From assembly GCA_029938115.1 (NCBI GenBank), contig JAPYOP010000037.1, forward strand, positions 1 to 44,657: a stretch of 44,657 bases of DNA. Reading direction: 5' to 3'. Under the pieces are notes generated by a model, which ran no database searches, had not been told where the DNA came from, and saw only the letters and a list, made by a program, of their open reading frames with translations. This document shows, in pieces, positions 26,207 to 33,729 of the stretch (positions within the stretch are counted from its first letter, which is position 1; each line of letters begins with the position of its first letter). Source of the stretch: Colwellia sp. GTDB taxonomy: Bacteria; Pseudomonadota; Gammaproteobacteria; Enterobacterales; Alteromonadaceae. The position numbers and the translations under genes are program-made.

Positions 26207-26440
26207 GATTTCAATAGAGTAACAACTCTAAGATGGGTTGAAGGCCTTACTAGCAAGGCTTGTAGTAATTTTAACCGCAATGGTAATAAATATTTACGAC
26301 TGTTCTAATAAGCAACAATGACTGATTATTTAATAAACACAAGTGGATGTTTTTGGAGATATAGCGTTGGGGGATTGGAGGTATAACGTTAGGGGAAACA
26401 GCTGAATGGATTATTAATACTATCAGCTGTTTTTATTTTT
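26207..26440 (+). ncRNA. Candidate FNR-controlled small RNA
   Basis: No ORF is seen, but the plus strand has a promoter-like arrangement (FNR box, -10-like hexamer), a set of hairpins (CTATTG/CAATAG at 26202-26217, AGAGT/ACTCT at 26216-26229, GCCTT/AAGGC at 26244-26259), and a strong terminator at 26396-26440 facing the same way. No plus-strand gene upstream explains that terminator. The predicted transcript is about 230 bases. Its ends are estimates, and its existence is inferred from these signals together. Confidence 0.4.
26396..26440 (+). terminator. Rho-independent terminator without an upstream coding gene
   Basis: A perfect 10-base stem, AAACAGCTGA (26396-26405) with TCAGCTGTTT (26423-26432), is followed by TTATTTTT. 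The T run is on the plus strand; on the minus strand the stem is followed by only TTTCCCC, so it points away from lexA. Confidence 0.7.
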
Positions 26441-26478
26441 ACTTAGGCACTTTTTTACTATCGTTTTTTCTTTTCAAT

Positions 26479-26508
26479 TACATCCAGCTACATCCAGCTA
26501 CATCCAAT
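26479..26508. repeat. 10-bp tandem repeat across the lexA stop codon
   Basis: Three head-to-tail copies of TACATCCAGC, the third ending in AT instead of GC. The lexA stop codon (26498-26500) lies at the junction of the second and third copies. Confidence 0.8.
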
Positions 26509-27142
26509 TGCCATTACGAATAACACCAACAGCGATGCCTTCAACATTAAATTCTTGGCAAGTAAGATCTACTTTAATTGGCTCAAAATCTTCATTTTCG
26601 GCATGTAAATAAACAACATTACCCTCACGTTTAAACCGCTTTACGGTAACGTCATTTTCTACCCTAGCAACAATAACTTGGCCATTTTGTACATCAGTAG
26701 TTTGATGTACAGCTAATAAATCACCATCTAAAATACCAATATCTTTCATGCTTTCGCCATTTACTCGAAGTAAATAGTCAGCAGCAGGATGGAACAAATT
26801 ACCATCCATTTTATAGTGTTCTTCAACATGCTCTTCAGCCAAAATAGGCTCACCCGCAGCAACCTGACCAATAAGTGGCAAACCTTCGGCCTCAATAAAT
26901 TGTTCAGCTAAACGAATACCTCGTGAGGTTCCCGGTAACATTTCTATATAACCTTTTTTAGCCAAAGCTTTTAAATGCTCTTCTGCTGCATTAGCCGATT
27001 TAAATCCAAAAAACGTAGCAATCTCCGCGCGAGTGGGCGGCATTCCTGTATTTTGGATGTTTTCTTTAATCAGATCGAATATCTGTTGCTGGCGATTTGT
27101 TAAAGGCTTTAATTCATTTATTGCTGATATAAGTGCTGACAT
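26498..27142 (-). CDS. lexA: LexA repressor of the SOS response
   Basis: A 214-aa repressor-protease. The N-terminal winged helix ([43 protein letters not shown]) binds SOS boxes. The autocleavage Ala-Gly is in [10 protein letters not shown], the catalytic Ser in VNGESMKD and the Lys in [16 protein letters not shown] precedes the ATG. Two SOS boxes lie just upstream, so it is autoregulated. The stop codon lies inside a 10-base tandem repeat, and the protein ends GNWM where the E. coli protein ends GNWL. Confidence 0.98.
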   Translation of the reverse strand: MSALISAINELKPLTNRQQQIFDLIKENIQNTGMPPTRAEIATFFGFKSANAAEEHLKALAKKGYIEMLPGTSRGIRLAEQFIEAEGLPLIGQVAAGEPILAEEHVEEHYKMDGNLFHPAADYLLRVNGESMKDIGILDGDLLAVHQTTDVQNGQVIVARVENDVTVKRFKREGNVVYLHAENEDFEPIKVDLTCQEFNVEGIAVGVIRNGNWM

Positions 27143-27167
27143 AAGCTTTTCCTTTCTAGGTAAAGAC

Positions 27168-27198
27168 CTGTATTTATTTACACTGTTAGTATATACAG
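27168..27198. promoter_or_regulatory. Two abutting LexA (SOS) boxes
   Basis: A perfect CTGT-N8-ACAG (CTGTTAGTATATACAG) lies at 27183-27198. A second, one-mismatch box (CTGTATTTATTTACAC) lies at 27168-27183 and shares one base with it. Both are within 60 bases of the lexA start, matching the double-box autoregulation known in E. coli. Confidence 0.85.
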
Positions 27199-27223
27199 TT
27201 TCTATTTGTATGCAAGACTGACC

Positions 27224-27434
27224 TTATAGATTATAAATTTTAACTATTTCTGCTGGTTCTAAACGAGGATAAAAGAGAAAACTTGCATGACATCAACACC
27301 AAATTCATTCATAACTTTCATTTGCTCTTGGGTTTCTACCCTTAGGCTATTGTCGTTAAATTAAAGTTTTGAGCACGATTAATAATTGCTTTAACAATGA
27401 CTTGATCATCATCTCTGCCACTAAATTCTGTCAT
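27224..27434 (-). pseudogene. Remnant of an EAL-domain c-di-GMP phosphodiesterase
   Basis: Read across three frames on the minus strand, this gives the tail of an EAL domain: DDDQVIVKAIINRAQNFNLT then TIA, a stop, GVETQEQMKVMNEFGVDVMQ, and FLFYPRLEPAEIVKIYNL before a final stop. These parallel the conserved ...AII..A...L..IAEGVET.EQ...L...G.D..QGYLF..PL. The first break is a GAA-to-TAA change plus loss of one G near GGGTA; the second follows ATGCAAG. Only the last ~65 codons of the domain remain; the metal-binding EAL motif itself is gone. It lies in the 346-base gap between the lexA and TonB-type genes. Confidence 0.8.
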
Positions 27435-27488
27435 ACGTTATTAAATAACATCAGTATAAAATAAAATTAATAAAACAAGAAAGTTTCC

Positions 27489-28196
27489 CTACGGCTGGTT
27501 GAATTCAAAAATTATTTCATAGCTAGATTTATAATGCTCATTAGGCGGATATTGCCACTGCGCTAAGGCTTTTTTAGCCGACTTTTGTAAATTTCGATCA
27601 AGTGTGCTTTTTATAACTTCGATATTATCAACTTTACCTTGTATATTAATTTCATATCGCAATCTTATGGCACCCGTTTCATTAGCCTTCCTCGCCTTTA
27701 TTGAATATTTAGGCATGACTTTATAAGTAGGATTTAAGATCAGTTTAGGCTCTTTTATTTTTGGAATAGTAACCACTTGAATATGCACTGAACCAAAATC
27801 CAGTTCGGTAAATTCATTTGATACACTCAGAACTTGAGGAGGTAAAACTTTAGTTTTTTTCGGCTCTGTTATTATCGGTTTTGGTGGTAAGGTTTGCTTT
27901 ACTACGATGCCTTTTTTCGTGACCTGGGCCGTAGGAATTTCTTTTAACTCGACAGCATGATTAACAATTAGATTATCCGTTATCACTTGTGGAGTCTTCG
28001 CAAGGTGACTAATAATGGCGAATATACCAAAAGAGGCAGCGCAACCCGCAAATAAAATTGCTAACGCCTTTGATAGCGAAAGTCTATTTTTTATCGGCTT
28101 TGAATGAATATTCACCTCAATATTAGGTGCTATTATTTCATTCTTTCTTTGTTGATAAAGTTGGGATATATCTTTATCAAAATTATATTCACTCAT
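27489..28196 (-). CDS. TonB-domain membrane protein, putative anti-sigma partner
   Basis: A 235-aa single-pass protein. Residues 1-50 are cytoplasmic and begin MSEYNFDKDISQLYQQRKNE, recalling small anti-sigma N-termini of related bacteria. A helix at about 52-70 (ALAILFAGCAASFGIFAI) is followed by a Pro/Lys-rich linker (KQTLPPKPIITEPKKTKVLPP) and a C-terminal TonB-like domain (MPKYSIKARKANETGAIRLR, then KKALAQWQYPP). Its start overlaps the ECF sigma gene by four bases, the arrangement of sigma/anti-sigma pairs. I infer that it holds the sigma factor and responds to an envelope signal; a plain TonB role is the alternative. Confidence 0.75.
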   Translation of the reverse strand: MSEYNFDKDISQLYQQRKNEIIAPNIEVNIHSKPIKNRLSLSKALAILFAGCAASFGIFAIISHLAKTPQVITDNLIVNHAVELKEIPTAQVTKKGIVVKQTLPPKPIITEPKKTKVLPPQVLSVSNEFTELDFGSVHIQVVTIPKIKEPKLILNPTYKVMPKYSIKARKANETGAIRLRYEINIQGKVDNIEVIKSTLDRNLQKSAKKALAQWQYPPNEHYKSSYEIIFEFNQP

Positions 28197-28756
28197 GACT
28201 CTGACCCTAACACAACTTTAAAATGCTTGCGCGCATAACGTAATCGACTCTTGACGGTTTCGAAATTTTCATCCACTAATTGACATATTTCTAATACTGA
28301 AAAGCCTTCTTGTTGAAAAATAAAAGCTTCTTTTTGATGAAATGGTAACTGCATTAACGCCTCATTAAAGCCGGCTAATTTATTTTCTGTGATGATAACA
28401 TTTTCTAAAACGTCACTAACTAATTTTTCATCAGATAATTCGCTCCATTGCCATTTTTTCTGCCGCCGTAATTCATCAATCAAAGTATTTCTAGCAATAA
28501 TAAAAAGCCAGCTTTTTACATTAGTATGCTGTTTATCTTTACTATTATTCATCACTTTTAACCAAGTTGATTGTAAAGCATCTTCAGCAATTTCTTTATT
28601 AGATAAACTTAACAGATAATGAAAAATCGATATGTTGAATTGCTCTACTAGCAAAGTTAGATAACGACTTTGGCCAGTAGAGTAATATTTACTCAATAAT
28701 ATTTCGGGGCTAATGCTAGGGTTTAGCCACCCCTTGATCATTGATGGTAATTTCAA
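28193..28756 (-). CDS. ECF-type RNA polymerase sigma factor
   Basis: A 187-aa sigma-70 family protein. Region 2 covers about residues 25-95 (AEDALQSTWLKVMNNS, VKSWLFIIARNTLIDELRRQ), and region 4 covers 125-180 (ALMQLPFHQKEAFIFQQEGF and ETVKSRLRYARK). Only regions 2 and 4 are present, as in ECF factors. The start is TTG at 28756 with AAGG 8 bases upstream; the next ATG (28741) has no ribosome site. It lies 28 bases after the TonB gene and overlaps the TonB-domain membrane gene by four bases. The target promoters are unknown. Confidence 0.9.
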   Translation of the reverse strand: MKLPSMIKGWLNPSISPEILLSKYYSTGQSRYLTLLVEQFNISIFHYLLSLSNKEIAEDALQSTWLKVMNNSKDKQHTNVKSWLFIIARNTLIDELRRQKKWQWSELSDEKLVSDVLENVIITENKLAGFNEALMQLPFHQKEAFIFQQEGFSVLEICQLVDENFETVKSRLRYARKHFKVVLGSES

Positions 28757-28784
28757 ATGTATACCTTAGGTAATATTGATTAAG

Positions 28785-29393
28785 TTAAATATTCTGCGAC
28801 ATATTAAAATCTAATTGCACGGTAAAATTGCGTTGTGAAACTTGCTCACCATCTACTGATTTTGCTCGATATTTCCACTTTCTGAGCGCCTTTTTAGCCG
28901 CTTTATCAAAGATGCGTTTTGGGGCTGAATCCAAAACTTTTACATTAATAACTGCACCAATTTCATTAATATCAAAAGCTAATACTACCCAACCTTCTAT
29001 GCCTTTACGAGCAGCATCAATTGGATAGTTAGGTGTTACTCTGACAATAGGCCGTGCATCACTATCTGGCAGGCCTTTCATTAGACCCATTTTAGAGCCG
29101 CCATCGCTTATCTTTAAACCTATGGGTTGATAATTAAAGTCTGTATTTACTTGCGCTATAACTGGAGTAACATTATTTCTAGCCATCACCGGTGGTGGAG
29201 TAGGTGGTTCAAATTGAGGTTTTGGCCTTTCTTCTACAGGTGAATCTTCCGGTGTTTGAAAAACATCTATTTGAACAAAGGTATCAGGCTCTGGAATAGC
29301 CACCTGATCGCTTGAAATTAAAAATGCCATAAAAGCAAATAGCCCAAAAGTTGTTGCAATGGCTAATGCGGTAATCGTAATAATTTTCTTCAT
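28785..29393 (-). CDS. TonB family energy transducer
   Basis: A 202-aa protein with an N-terminal transmembrane helix (residues 4-27), a Pro-rich linker (EERPKPQFEPPTPPP) and a C-terminal TonB domain: PIVRVTPNYPIDAARKGIEG, then VVLAFDINEIGAV and KKALRKWKYRAK. TonB proteins pass proton-motive energy to outer-membrane receptors. GAGGG lies about 8 bases before the ATG. No ExbB/ExbD gene is near. It is first in the run TonB, ECF sigma, TonB-domain membrane protein, so it may feed energy or information into that sigma system. Confidence 0.88.
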   Translation of the reverse strand: MKKIITITALAIATTFGLFAFMAFLISSDQVAIPEPDTFVQIDVFQTPEDSPVEERPKPQFEPPTPPPVMARNNVTPVIAQVNTDFNYQPIGLKISDGGSKMGLMKGLPDSDARPIVRVTPNYPIDAARKGIEGWVVLAFDINEIGAVINVKVLDSAPKRIFDKAAKKALRKWKYRAKSVDGEQVSQRNFTVQLDFNMSQNI

Positions 29394-29521
29394 AAGTAAC
29401 CCTCGTTAATTTTTTGATAGAAGGTGTGATCACGCAGCAAGATATCAGTTTGCTTATTAGTTAAACGAAGGGAAACTAACTTTGGGGTTAAAGTTTTTTA
29501 TAAAACTCATTTTTATGCATC

Positions 29522-29548
29522 TTGACATATTATGTCAAACGATATAAT
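29522..29548 (+). promoter_or_regulatory. Promoter with a perfect palindrome over its -35 box
   Basis: TTGACA (29522-29527) and TATAAT (29543-29548), both consensus, are separated by 15 bases. The -35 box is the left end of a perfect inverted repeat, TTGACATA-T-TATGTCAA (29522-29538), which looks like a regulator site. It faces the 140-aa membrane-protein gene and lies in the gap shared with the divergent TonB/sigma operon. Confidence 0.55.
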
Positions 29549-29602
29549 TTAAAATAATTAGTACAGAACAATAATACCAACAAATATATCTAAGGAGCTT
29601 TT

Positions 29603-30025
29603 ATGAAAGGTGCAGGTGGAACATCTGGTGGATTAGGACATTTCTTTATCGGTCTAATTATGATGTGTGGTGGTTTTTATATGTTACTTAACGCTATTAA
29701 CGTAACGTCAAGTTTTGGTATGGGGATGCGCTTGTATGGATTTTCAGCTATGGGAGGTAATTACAATATAACCAGTGGTATGGTGATGATCCCCTTTATG
29801 TTTGGTGTTGGTCTTATTTTTTACAATGGCAGAAACATTCTTGGCTGGCTGTTAGCCATAGGCTCAATCACTGGGCTTATATTCGGCGTTATTGCATCTA
29901 TTCGTTTTAGCTTCAGAACCATGACATCTTTTGATTTGATTGTAATTTTGGTATTAGCTATGGGTGGCTTAGGGTTATTTTTGCGGTCACTAAAAACTCT
30001 AGATGCTCGCTTTCCTGACGAATAA
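29603..30025 (+). CDS. Gly-rich four-helix membrane protein, unknown
   Basis: A 140-aa protein with a Gly-rich start (MKGAGGTSGGLGHFFIGLIM) and four predicted transmembrane helices. No family recognised with certainty; similar small Gly/Met-rich membrane proteins occur in several bacteria. A good AAGGAG ribosome site precedes the ATG, and a clean promoter/palindrome lies 55 bases upstream. It ends at a strong terminator and is therefore monocistronic. It is divergent from the TonB/sigma operon and could be one of its targets, which is inference from position. Confidence 0.75.
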   Translation: MKGAGGTSGGLGHFFIGLIMMCGGFYMLLNAINVTSSFGMGMRLYGFSAMGGNYNITSGMVMIPFMFGVGLIFYNGRNILGWLLAIGSITGLIFGVIASIRFSFRTMTSFDLIVILVLAMGGLGLFLRSLKTLDARFPDE

Positions 30026-30040
30026 TAACTGTAGTAAACA

Positions 30041-30065
30041 AAAATGCGCCATTAGGCGCATTTTT
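30041..30065. terminator. Bidirectional terminator
   Basis: The stem AAAATGCGCC/GGCGCATTTT around a four-base ATTA loop has A and T runs on both sides, so it can end the plus-strand membrane-protein transcript and the minus-strand lipoprotein operon, whose last stop is 28 bases away. Confidence 0.85.
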
Positions 30066-30092
30066 ACAACATGAAAAACTCAATTGGCTAGC

Positions 30093-30836
30093 CTATTCTG
30101 CTGCTTCTTTAGTTTCTTGAACCGCTACTTTTTTAACTTCTTTGTCATCACGCTTTTGCTGAATCAACTTCATTTGTTGATCTTTCAAGTACATTGGATG
30201 ATAAGGTCCATAAGGTATACTGCCAACAAAACGTCCATTGGCTACTTTAGCATAAGTAGTGTAGTCAGCCGCTGCGGTGTTAATTGCCGTTGCAATAGCG
30301 TTAATTAACAACCCAGCCATACCACCTGCGCCACTGTTTACTGATAAATCAACAAAAACAGTACCGTTGTAATGCCACAACACTTCTGATGTTTTAGTTG
30401 ATTTAATTTCAGCATCTATAGACACGGTAAGTGTCGAAGCCAACACCGTATATGACGTATCCCAGTGAAGAATTTTAGTAAAAAGTACCGCATCGGCACC
30501 AAAATAATCATAAAACTTATTCAATGGAATATCATAAACTAACTCACTATCATAAATCCCTTGCTGCTTTAAAACATCAGCCGTTAATTGATAGGGAAAG
30601 GTATAATAACCATGTAAGGCTATTGGCATCTCTACTGTCGTTGAATAGTAATCTTTAGCTTCTGCAGCCGTACTTAAATTGATTGGTGGCATGATTATTA
30701 GCGATCTAGGTTTCTCTATATACATAGCTGGAAACTCTTCACCTTTAGTCACATACTTTGGTGGTGCAACACAACCACTGACGCCTAATACAACCAATGA
30801 GATTAATAGAACTTTTATTTTTTTTGTTATGCTCAT
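30093..30836 (-). CDS. DUF799 (GNA1162-like) lipoprotein
   Basis: A 247-aa lipoprotein with lipobox VSGC (Cys22). The mature part matches DUF799 family features: PRSLIIMPPINLSTAAEAKD, YYTFPYQLTADVLKQQGIYD and YFGADAVLFTKILHWDTSY. The C-terminus is charged (Lys/Glu-rich). It is the last gene of a four-gene lipoprotein operon with DUF4810, a short lipoprotein and a CsgG-like protein. The same set recurs in many bacteria and is thought to form an outer-membrane complex; the function is unknown. Confidence 0.88.
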   Translation of the reverse strand: MSITKKIKVLLISLVVLGVSGCVAPPKYVTKGEEFPAMYIEKPRSLIIMPPINLSTAAEAKDYYSTTVEMPIALHGYYTFPYQLTADVLKQQGIYDSELVYDIPLNKFYDYFGADAVLFTKILHWDTSYTVLASTLTVSIDAEIKSTKTSEVLWHYNGTVFVDLSVNSGAGGMAGLLINAIATAINTAAADYTTYAKVANGRFVGSIPYGPYHPMYLKDQQMKLIQQKRDDKEVKKVAVQETKEAAE

Positions 30837-30839
30837 TAT

Positions 30840-31190
30840 TTATCCCTGCGTTTTTGCTTTTTTAATTAAATTATCCATAAATTTAGCCGCTTCAGGATAA
30901 ATTTGTTTTTCTTGCTCAAAAAAAGCAATGGCACTTTCGCTGTTATTAGCTTTTAAGTGAATATAACCAAGGTTGGCATAAACCCCTGGTGGCACACGTA
31001 CCGCTTTCACCTCTGATTTCGCAATAATCCCTTCTAATGATGTTTTCCAATCTGCTGCAGTTTCTGCACCACCTTCTTTTTTCATCGAATAAAAGCTTTC
31101 TGAATAATTTTCATATTCATACATTGGCTTAGTTGTTTGACAGCCCGCTAAAAAAATAGTGATAAACACCACAATAAATACTGTTTTCAT
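30840..31190 (-). CDS. DUF4810 lipoprotein
   Basis: A 116-aa lipoprotein with lipobox LAGC (Cys17). The family motifs YEYENYSESFYSMKKEGG and RVPPGVYANLGYIHLKANNS, which looks like one TPR-type helical pair, are present. It lies three bases before the DUF799 gene and 56 bases after the short lipoprotein gene. It is probably a structural partner in the CsgG-like complex. Confidence 0.87.
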   Translation of the reverse strand: MKTVFIVVFITIFLAGCQTTKPMYEYENYSESFYSMKKEGGAETAADWKTSLEGIIAKSEVKAVRVPPGVYANLGYIHLKANNSESAIAFFEQEKQIYPEAAKFMDNLIKKAKTQG

Positions 31191-31246
31191 ATCAATCCTT
31201 ATTATTTTTCTTGTTATTTTTATTAAATAATTTCTAAAAGAACAGG

Positions 31247-31561
31247 TTACGGTATGTGAATTTCTTTTTCATGACCGTCACCAAGTAAAAGACTTCTTTT
31301 GACTACTACATTACCCTGCTTTGATACCACAATAGTATGCTTGCCCGGAGTAACCTTATATTGCTGTTTTGCACCTGACTTAGTCACAAGAAACGCAGGA
31401 GCATCATCAATAGCAACTTCTGCGCCTTCAATATTTCCGGTGAAATAAAGATAAGATACGGGTTCTGCTGTGGTACTGCCTGAACTGTAAGTATTATAGC
31501 TACTGCATGCAGAGGTAAGCAGAAACAAAACACTAACAACTAAAATTTTTATAATATTCAT
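31247..31561 (-). CDS. Short lipoprotein with a PEGA-like fold
   Basis: A 104-aa protein with lipobox TSAC (Cys19), a Ser/Thr-rich linker and a beta-rich domain (VSYLYFTGNIEGAEVAIDDA, KQQYKVTPGKHTIVVSKQG) that looks like a PEGA repeat, a small domain used for surface attachment. It lies two bases after the CsgG-family gene. The PEGA reading is by pattern only. No function is known. Confidence 0.7.
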   Translation of the reverse strand: MNIIKILVVSVLFLLTSACSSYNTYSSGSTTAEPVSYLYFTGNIEGAEVAIDDAPAFLVTKSGAKQQYKVTPGKHTIVVSKQGNVVVKRSLLLGDGHEKEIHIP

Positions 31562-31563
31562 AA

Positions 31564-32556
31564 TTAACCCTTAGTTTTTCCTGAAGTAGACGTTTCTTGA
31601 ATAAACAGCGCACTAAAGTCATCTGTTTTTACATAACTATCAAGGTTGCCTTCTATAACTTCGCTAAATGAAACTTCTGATTCAGCGGTATCTCCGAAAG
31701 AGCTAAGCACTTTAATTTTGGCAATAGCTTTACCAGGTAAAGTGATATACATTCCTGTTTGAGGATTTTTAACTTTTTTCCCCGCTTTAATTACATCAAA
31801 AATTGAACCTTTAGCTATATTCTGCGACTCACCACCTGAAATAATCAGGTTACCTTCGTCAGATGAAAGGATGAAAGATCGCCACGGCTTATCAAGCATA
31901 TTTTCAATAACATTAGAGGCTAGGTCTGTTATCGCCACATCGAGTACTTTATCATTTAAAGAACTATCATAACCTGCTTTATCACCTACACCCAAAACGG
32001 TACCCGCTTCAGAATAAGCAATACCTTTACCACTTTCTGAATAAATGATTTGTCCGGTTGAAACATCAACAATACGAATATGCACAGTTGCATTAGCTTC
32101 TTGTCTTTTTACTCGTGAAAAAACACCAACATCGCTCACTTCTTTACGACCAAACTCAGTAATTGAACCTACAACAAGGTAATCTGCGGCATTTTTTATT
32201 GCACTGCTACCAGACATAGTAAGCTCTTTCTCAACTTGTGCTAAATCAGCACGCTCAAGCATGATGAATTTTCCCGTTTGAAACAACTTAGCAGAAAGAA
32301 TATCCATGGCTTGTTTGCCAATGCGATTATTATTACCGTCAATAAAAAAGCTTTGCCCATAAGAGGTTTCATTAGTAAAGCGACCTATCGCCACTTTTCT
32401 TTTTAATGATTTAGCATTGATTACTTGTTCGGTTAGGTTTTTACTTACCGATGATGGTTTAACCGGAGTTTGGTGAACTTCTTTTTTTTCTACGGTAGCA
32501 CAAGCAGTAAAAAGCATACTCACTACTACTACCGTTATTATTTGAATTATTTTCAT
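31564..32556 (-). CDS. CsgG/HfaB family lipoprotein
   Basis: A 330-aa lipoprotein with lipobox FTAC (Cys19). The CsgG-like core is visible as KRKVAIGRFTNETSYGQSFF, LSAKLFQTGKFIMLERADLA and DYLVVGSITEFGRKEVSDVG, then VRIVDVSTGQIIYSESGKG. CsgG-type proteins form outer-membrane secretion channels (curli) or anchors (HfaB). AAGGAATG precedes the ATG. It is first in the operon with the PEGA-like, DUF4810 and DUF799 lipoproteins. No curli subunit gene is nearby, so any exported substrate is unknown. Confidence 0.87.
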   Translation of the reverse strand: MKIIQIITVVVVSMLFTACATVEKKEVHQTPVKPSSVSKNLTEQVINAKSLKRKVAIGRFTNETSYGQSFFIDGNNNRIGKQAMDILSAKLFQTGKFIMLERADLAQVEKELTMSGSSAIKNAADYLVVGSITEFGRKEVSDVGVFSRVKRQEANATVHIRIVDVSTGQIIYSESGKGIAYSEAGTVLGVGDKAGYDSSLNDKVLDVAITDLASNVIENMLDKPWRSFILSSDEGNLIISGGESQNIAKGSIFDVIKAGKKVKNPQTGMYITLPGKAIAKIKVLSSFGDTAESEVSFSEVIEGNLDSYVKTDDFSALFIQETSTSGKTKG

Positions 32557-32636
32557 GTCATTCCTTTTGAATTACAATATGCTGCACAGGATATTATCAT
32601 AAAAAAAACAAGAATAATCTATTTGAAATAAAACAG

Positions 32637-32662
32637 TTATTTACTTTATTTTAAGTAAATAA
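32637..32662 (-). terminator. AT-rich hairpin after the 2-oxoacid oxidoreductase operon
   Basis: A perfect 10-base stem (TTATTTACTT 32637-32646 with AAGTAAATAA 32653-32662) lies just after the stop of the beta-subunit gene. On the minus strand it is followed by CTGTTTTATT. It is a weak terminator at best. Confidence 0.35.
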
Positions 32663-32664
32663 AT

Positions 32665-33717
32665 TTACCTAAAACTGTCATTAATCCCTGACAAAACTCT
32701 ATTTCCCGGACAAAGAGCATCCTGACTTAATTTATTCAAAGGCGTGCTATTGGTGTTATTAACTTCATGAAAATCACTGGCCGTTGGCTCTAAATAAAAC
32801 AGCCCTGTTAAAATTTTCCCTGCCTTTTTATTTCGCTCAATATCTATAATGGCTTGACTCGCATTCGTGCTGTCGTATTCTTCATTAAGCTTTTGAATAC
32901 GCATAATTGAGCCATCGTGCAAACAGATATCTTCGCTATCGCCACTATGACAACTACTGGTTATTTCTGTTTTTACTGGTACAAAATCTGCTACGGCGCC
33001 CGTTGTAATATGGTCATGCACATAGTCATACGACCGAGTTGAACCAGCATGATTATTAAAAGTAACGCAAGGGGAAATAATGTCGATGAAAGCAAAACCT
33101 TTATGGCTCATTGCCGCTTTTATTAAAGGCACAAGTTGTTGTTTATCACCAGAGAAGCTGCGAGCAACGAAACTAGCGCCTAATTGCAATGCCATCACGC
33201 ATAAATCAATATCGTTAAATAAACTTAAATCACCGGCTTTATTTTTTACGCCTTTATCAGCAGTGGCTGCTAACTGTCCTTTGGTTAAACCATAAACGCC
33301 GTTATTAGCAACCATATAAACCATATTTAGTTGCCTGCGCACCACATGGGCAAACTGACCAAAACCGATAGAAGCACTGTCACCATCCCCTGACATAGCC
33401 AAATAAAGTAAGTCTTGATTCGCTAAATTAGCACCTGTAGCAACGGATGGCATTCTGCCGTGTACTGAATTAAAACCATGGGCTTTGTTAAGAAAATAAT
33501 TGGGTGCTTTTGACGAACAACCAATACCTGAAATTTTAGCAATCTTATGTGGTTGTATAGACAACTCGTGGCAAGCCTGTATTATTGCTGACGTTAGCGA
33601 GTCATGCCCACAACCAGCACATAAAGTTGATAGTGCACCTTCATAGTCTCGATACGTTAAACCCAAGTCATTCACAGGCAAACGAGGATGTTGAAATTTG
33701 GATTTAATAAAACTCAT
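32665..33717 (-). CDS. 2-oxoacid:acceptor oxidoreductase beta subunit
   Basis: A 350-aa thiamine-diphosphate-binding subunit. The TPP motif region is MSGDGDSASIGFGQFAHVVR followed by NNGVYGLTKGQ, and the N-terminal LCAGCGHDSLTSAIIQACHE carries the family CxxCGH. It oxidatively decarboxylates a 2-oxoacid (2-oxoglutarate type most likely) with CoA. It is the third gene of an operon with the fused gamma-alpha subunit (12-base gap) and a GltD-like Fe-S flavoprotein. The C-terminal ~100 residues are longer than in short KorB proteins. Confidence 0.9.
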   Translation of the reverse strand: MSFIKSKFQHPRLPVNDLGLTYRDYEGALSTLCAGCGHDSLTSAIIQACHELSIQPHKIAKISGIGCSSKAPNYFLNKAHGFNSVHGRMPSVATGANLANQDLLYLAMSGDGDSASIGFGQFAHVVRRQLNMVYMVANNGVYGLTKGQLAATADKGVKNKAGDLSLFNDIDLCVMALQLGASFVARSFSGDKQQLVPLIKAAMSHKGFAFIDIISPCVTFNNHAGSTRSYDYVHDHITTGAVADFVPVKTEITSSCHSGDSEDICLHDGSIMRIQKLNEEYDSTNASQAIIDIERNKKAGKILTGLFYLEPTASDFHEVNNTNSTPLNKLSQDALCPGNRVLSGINDSFR

Positions 33718-33729
33718 GAGTATAACTCC

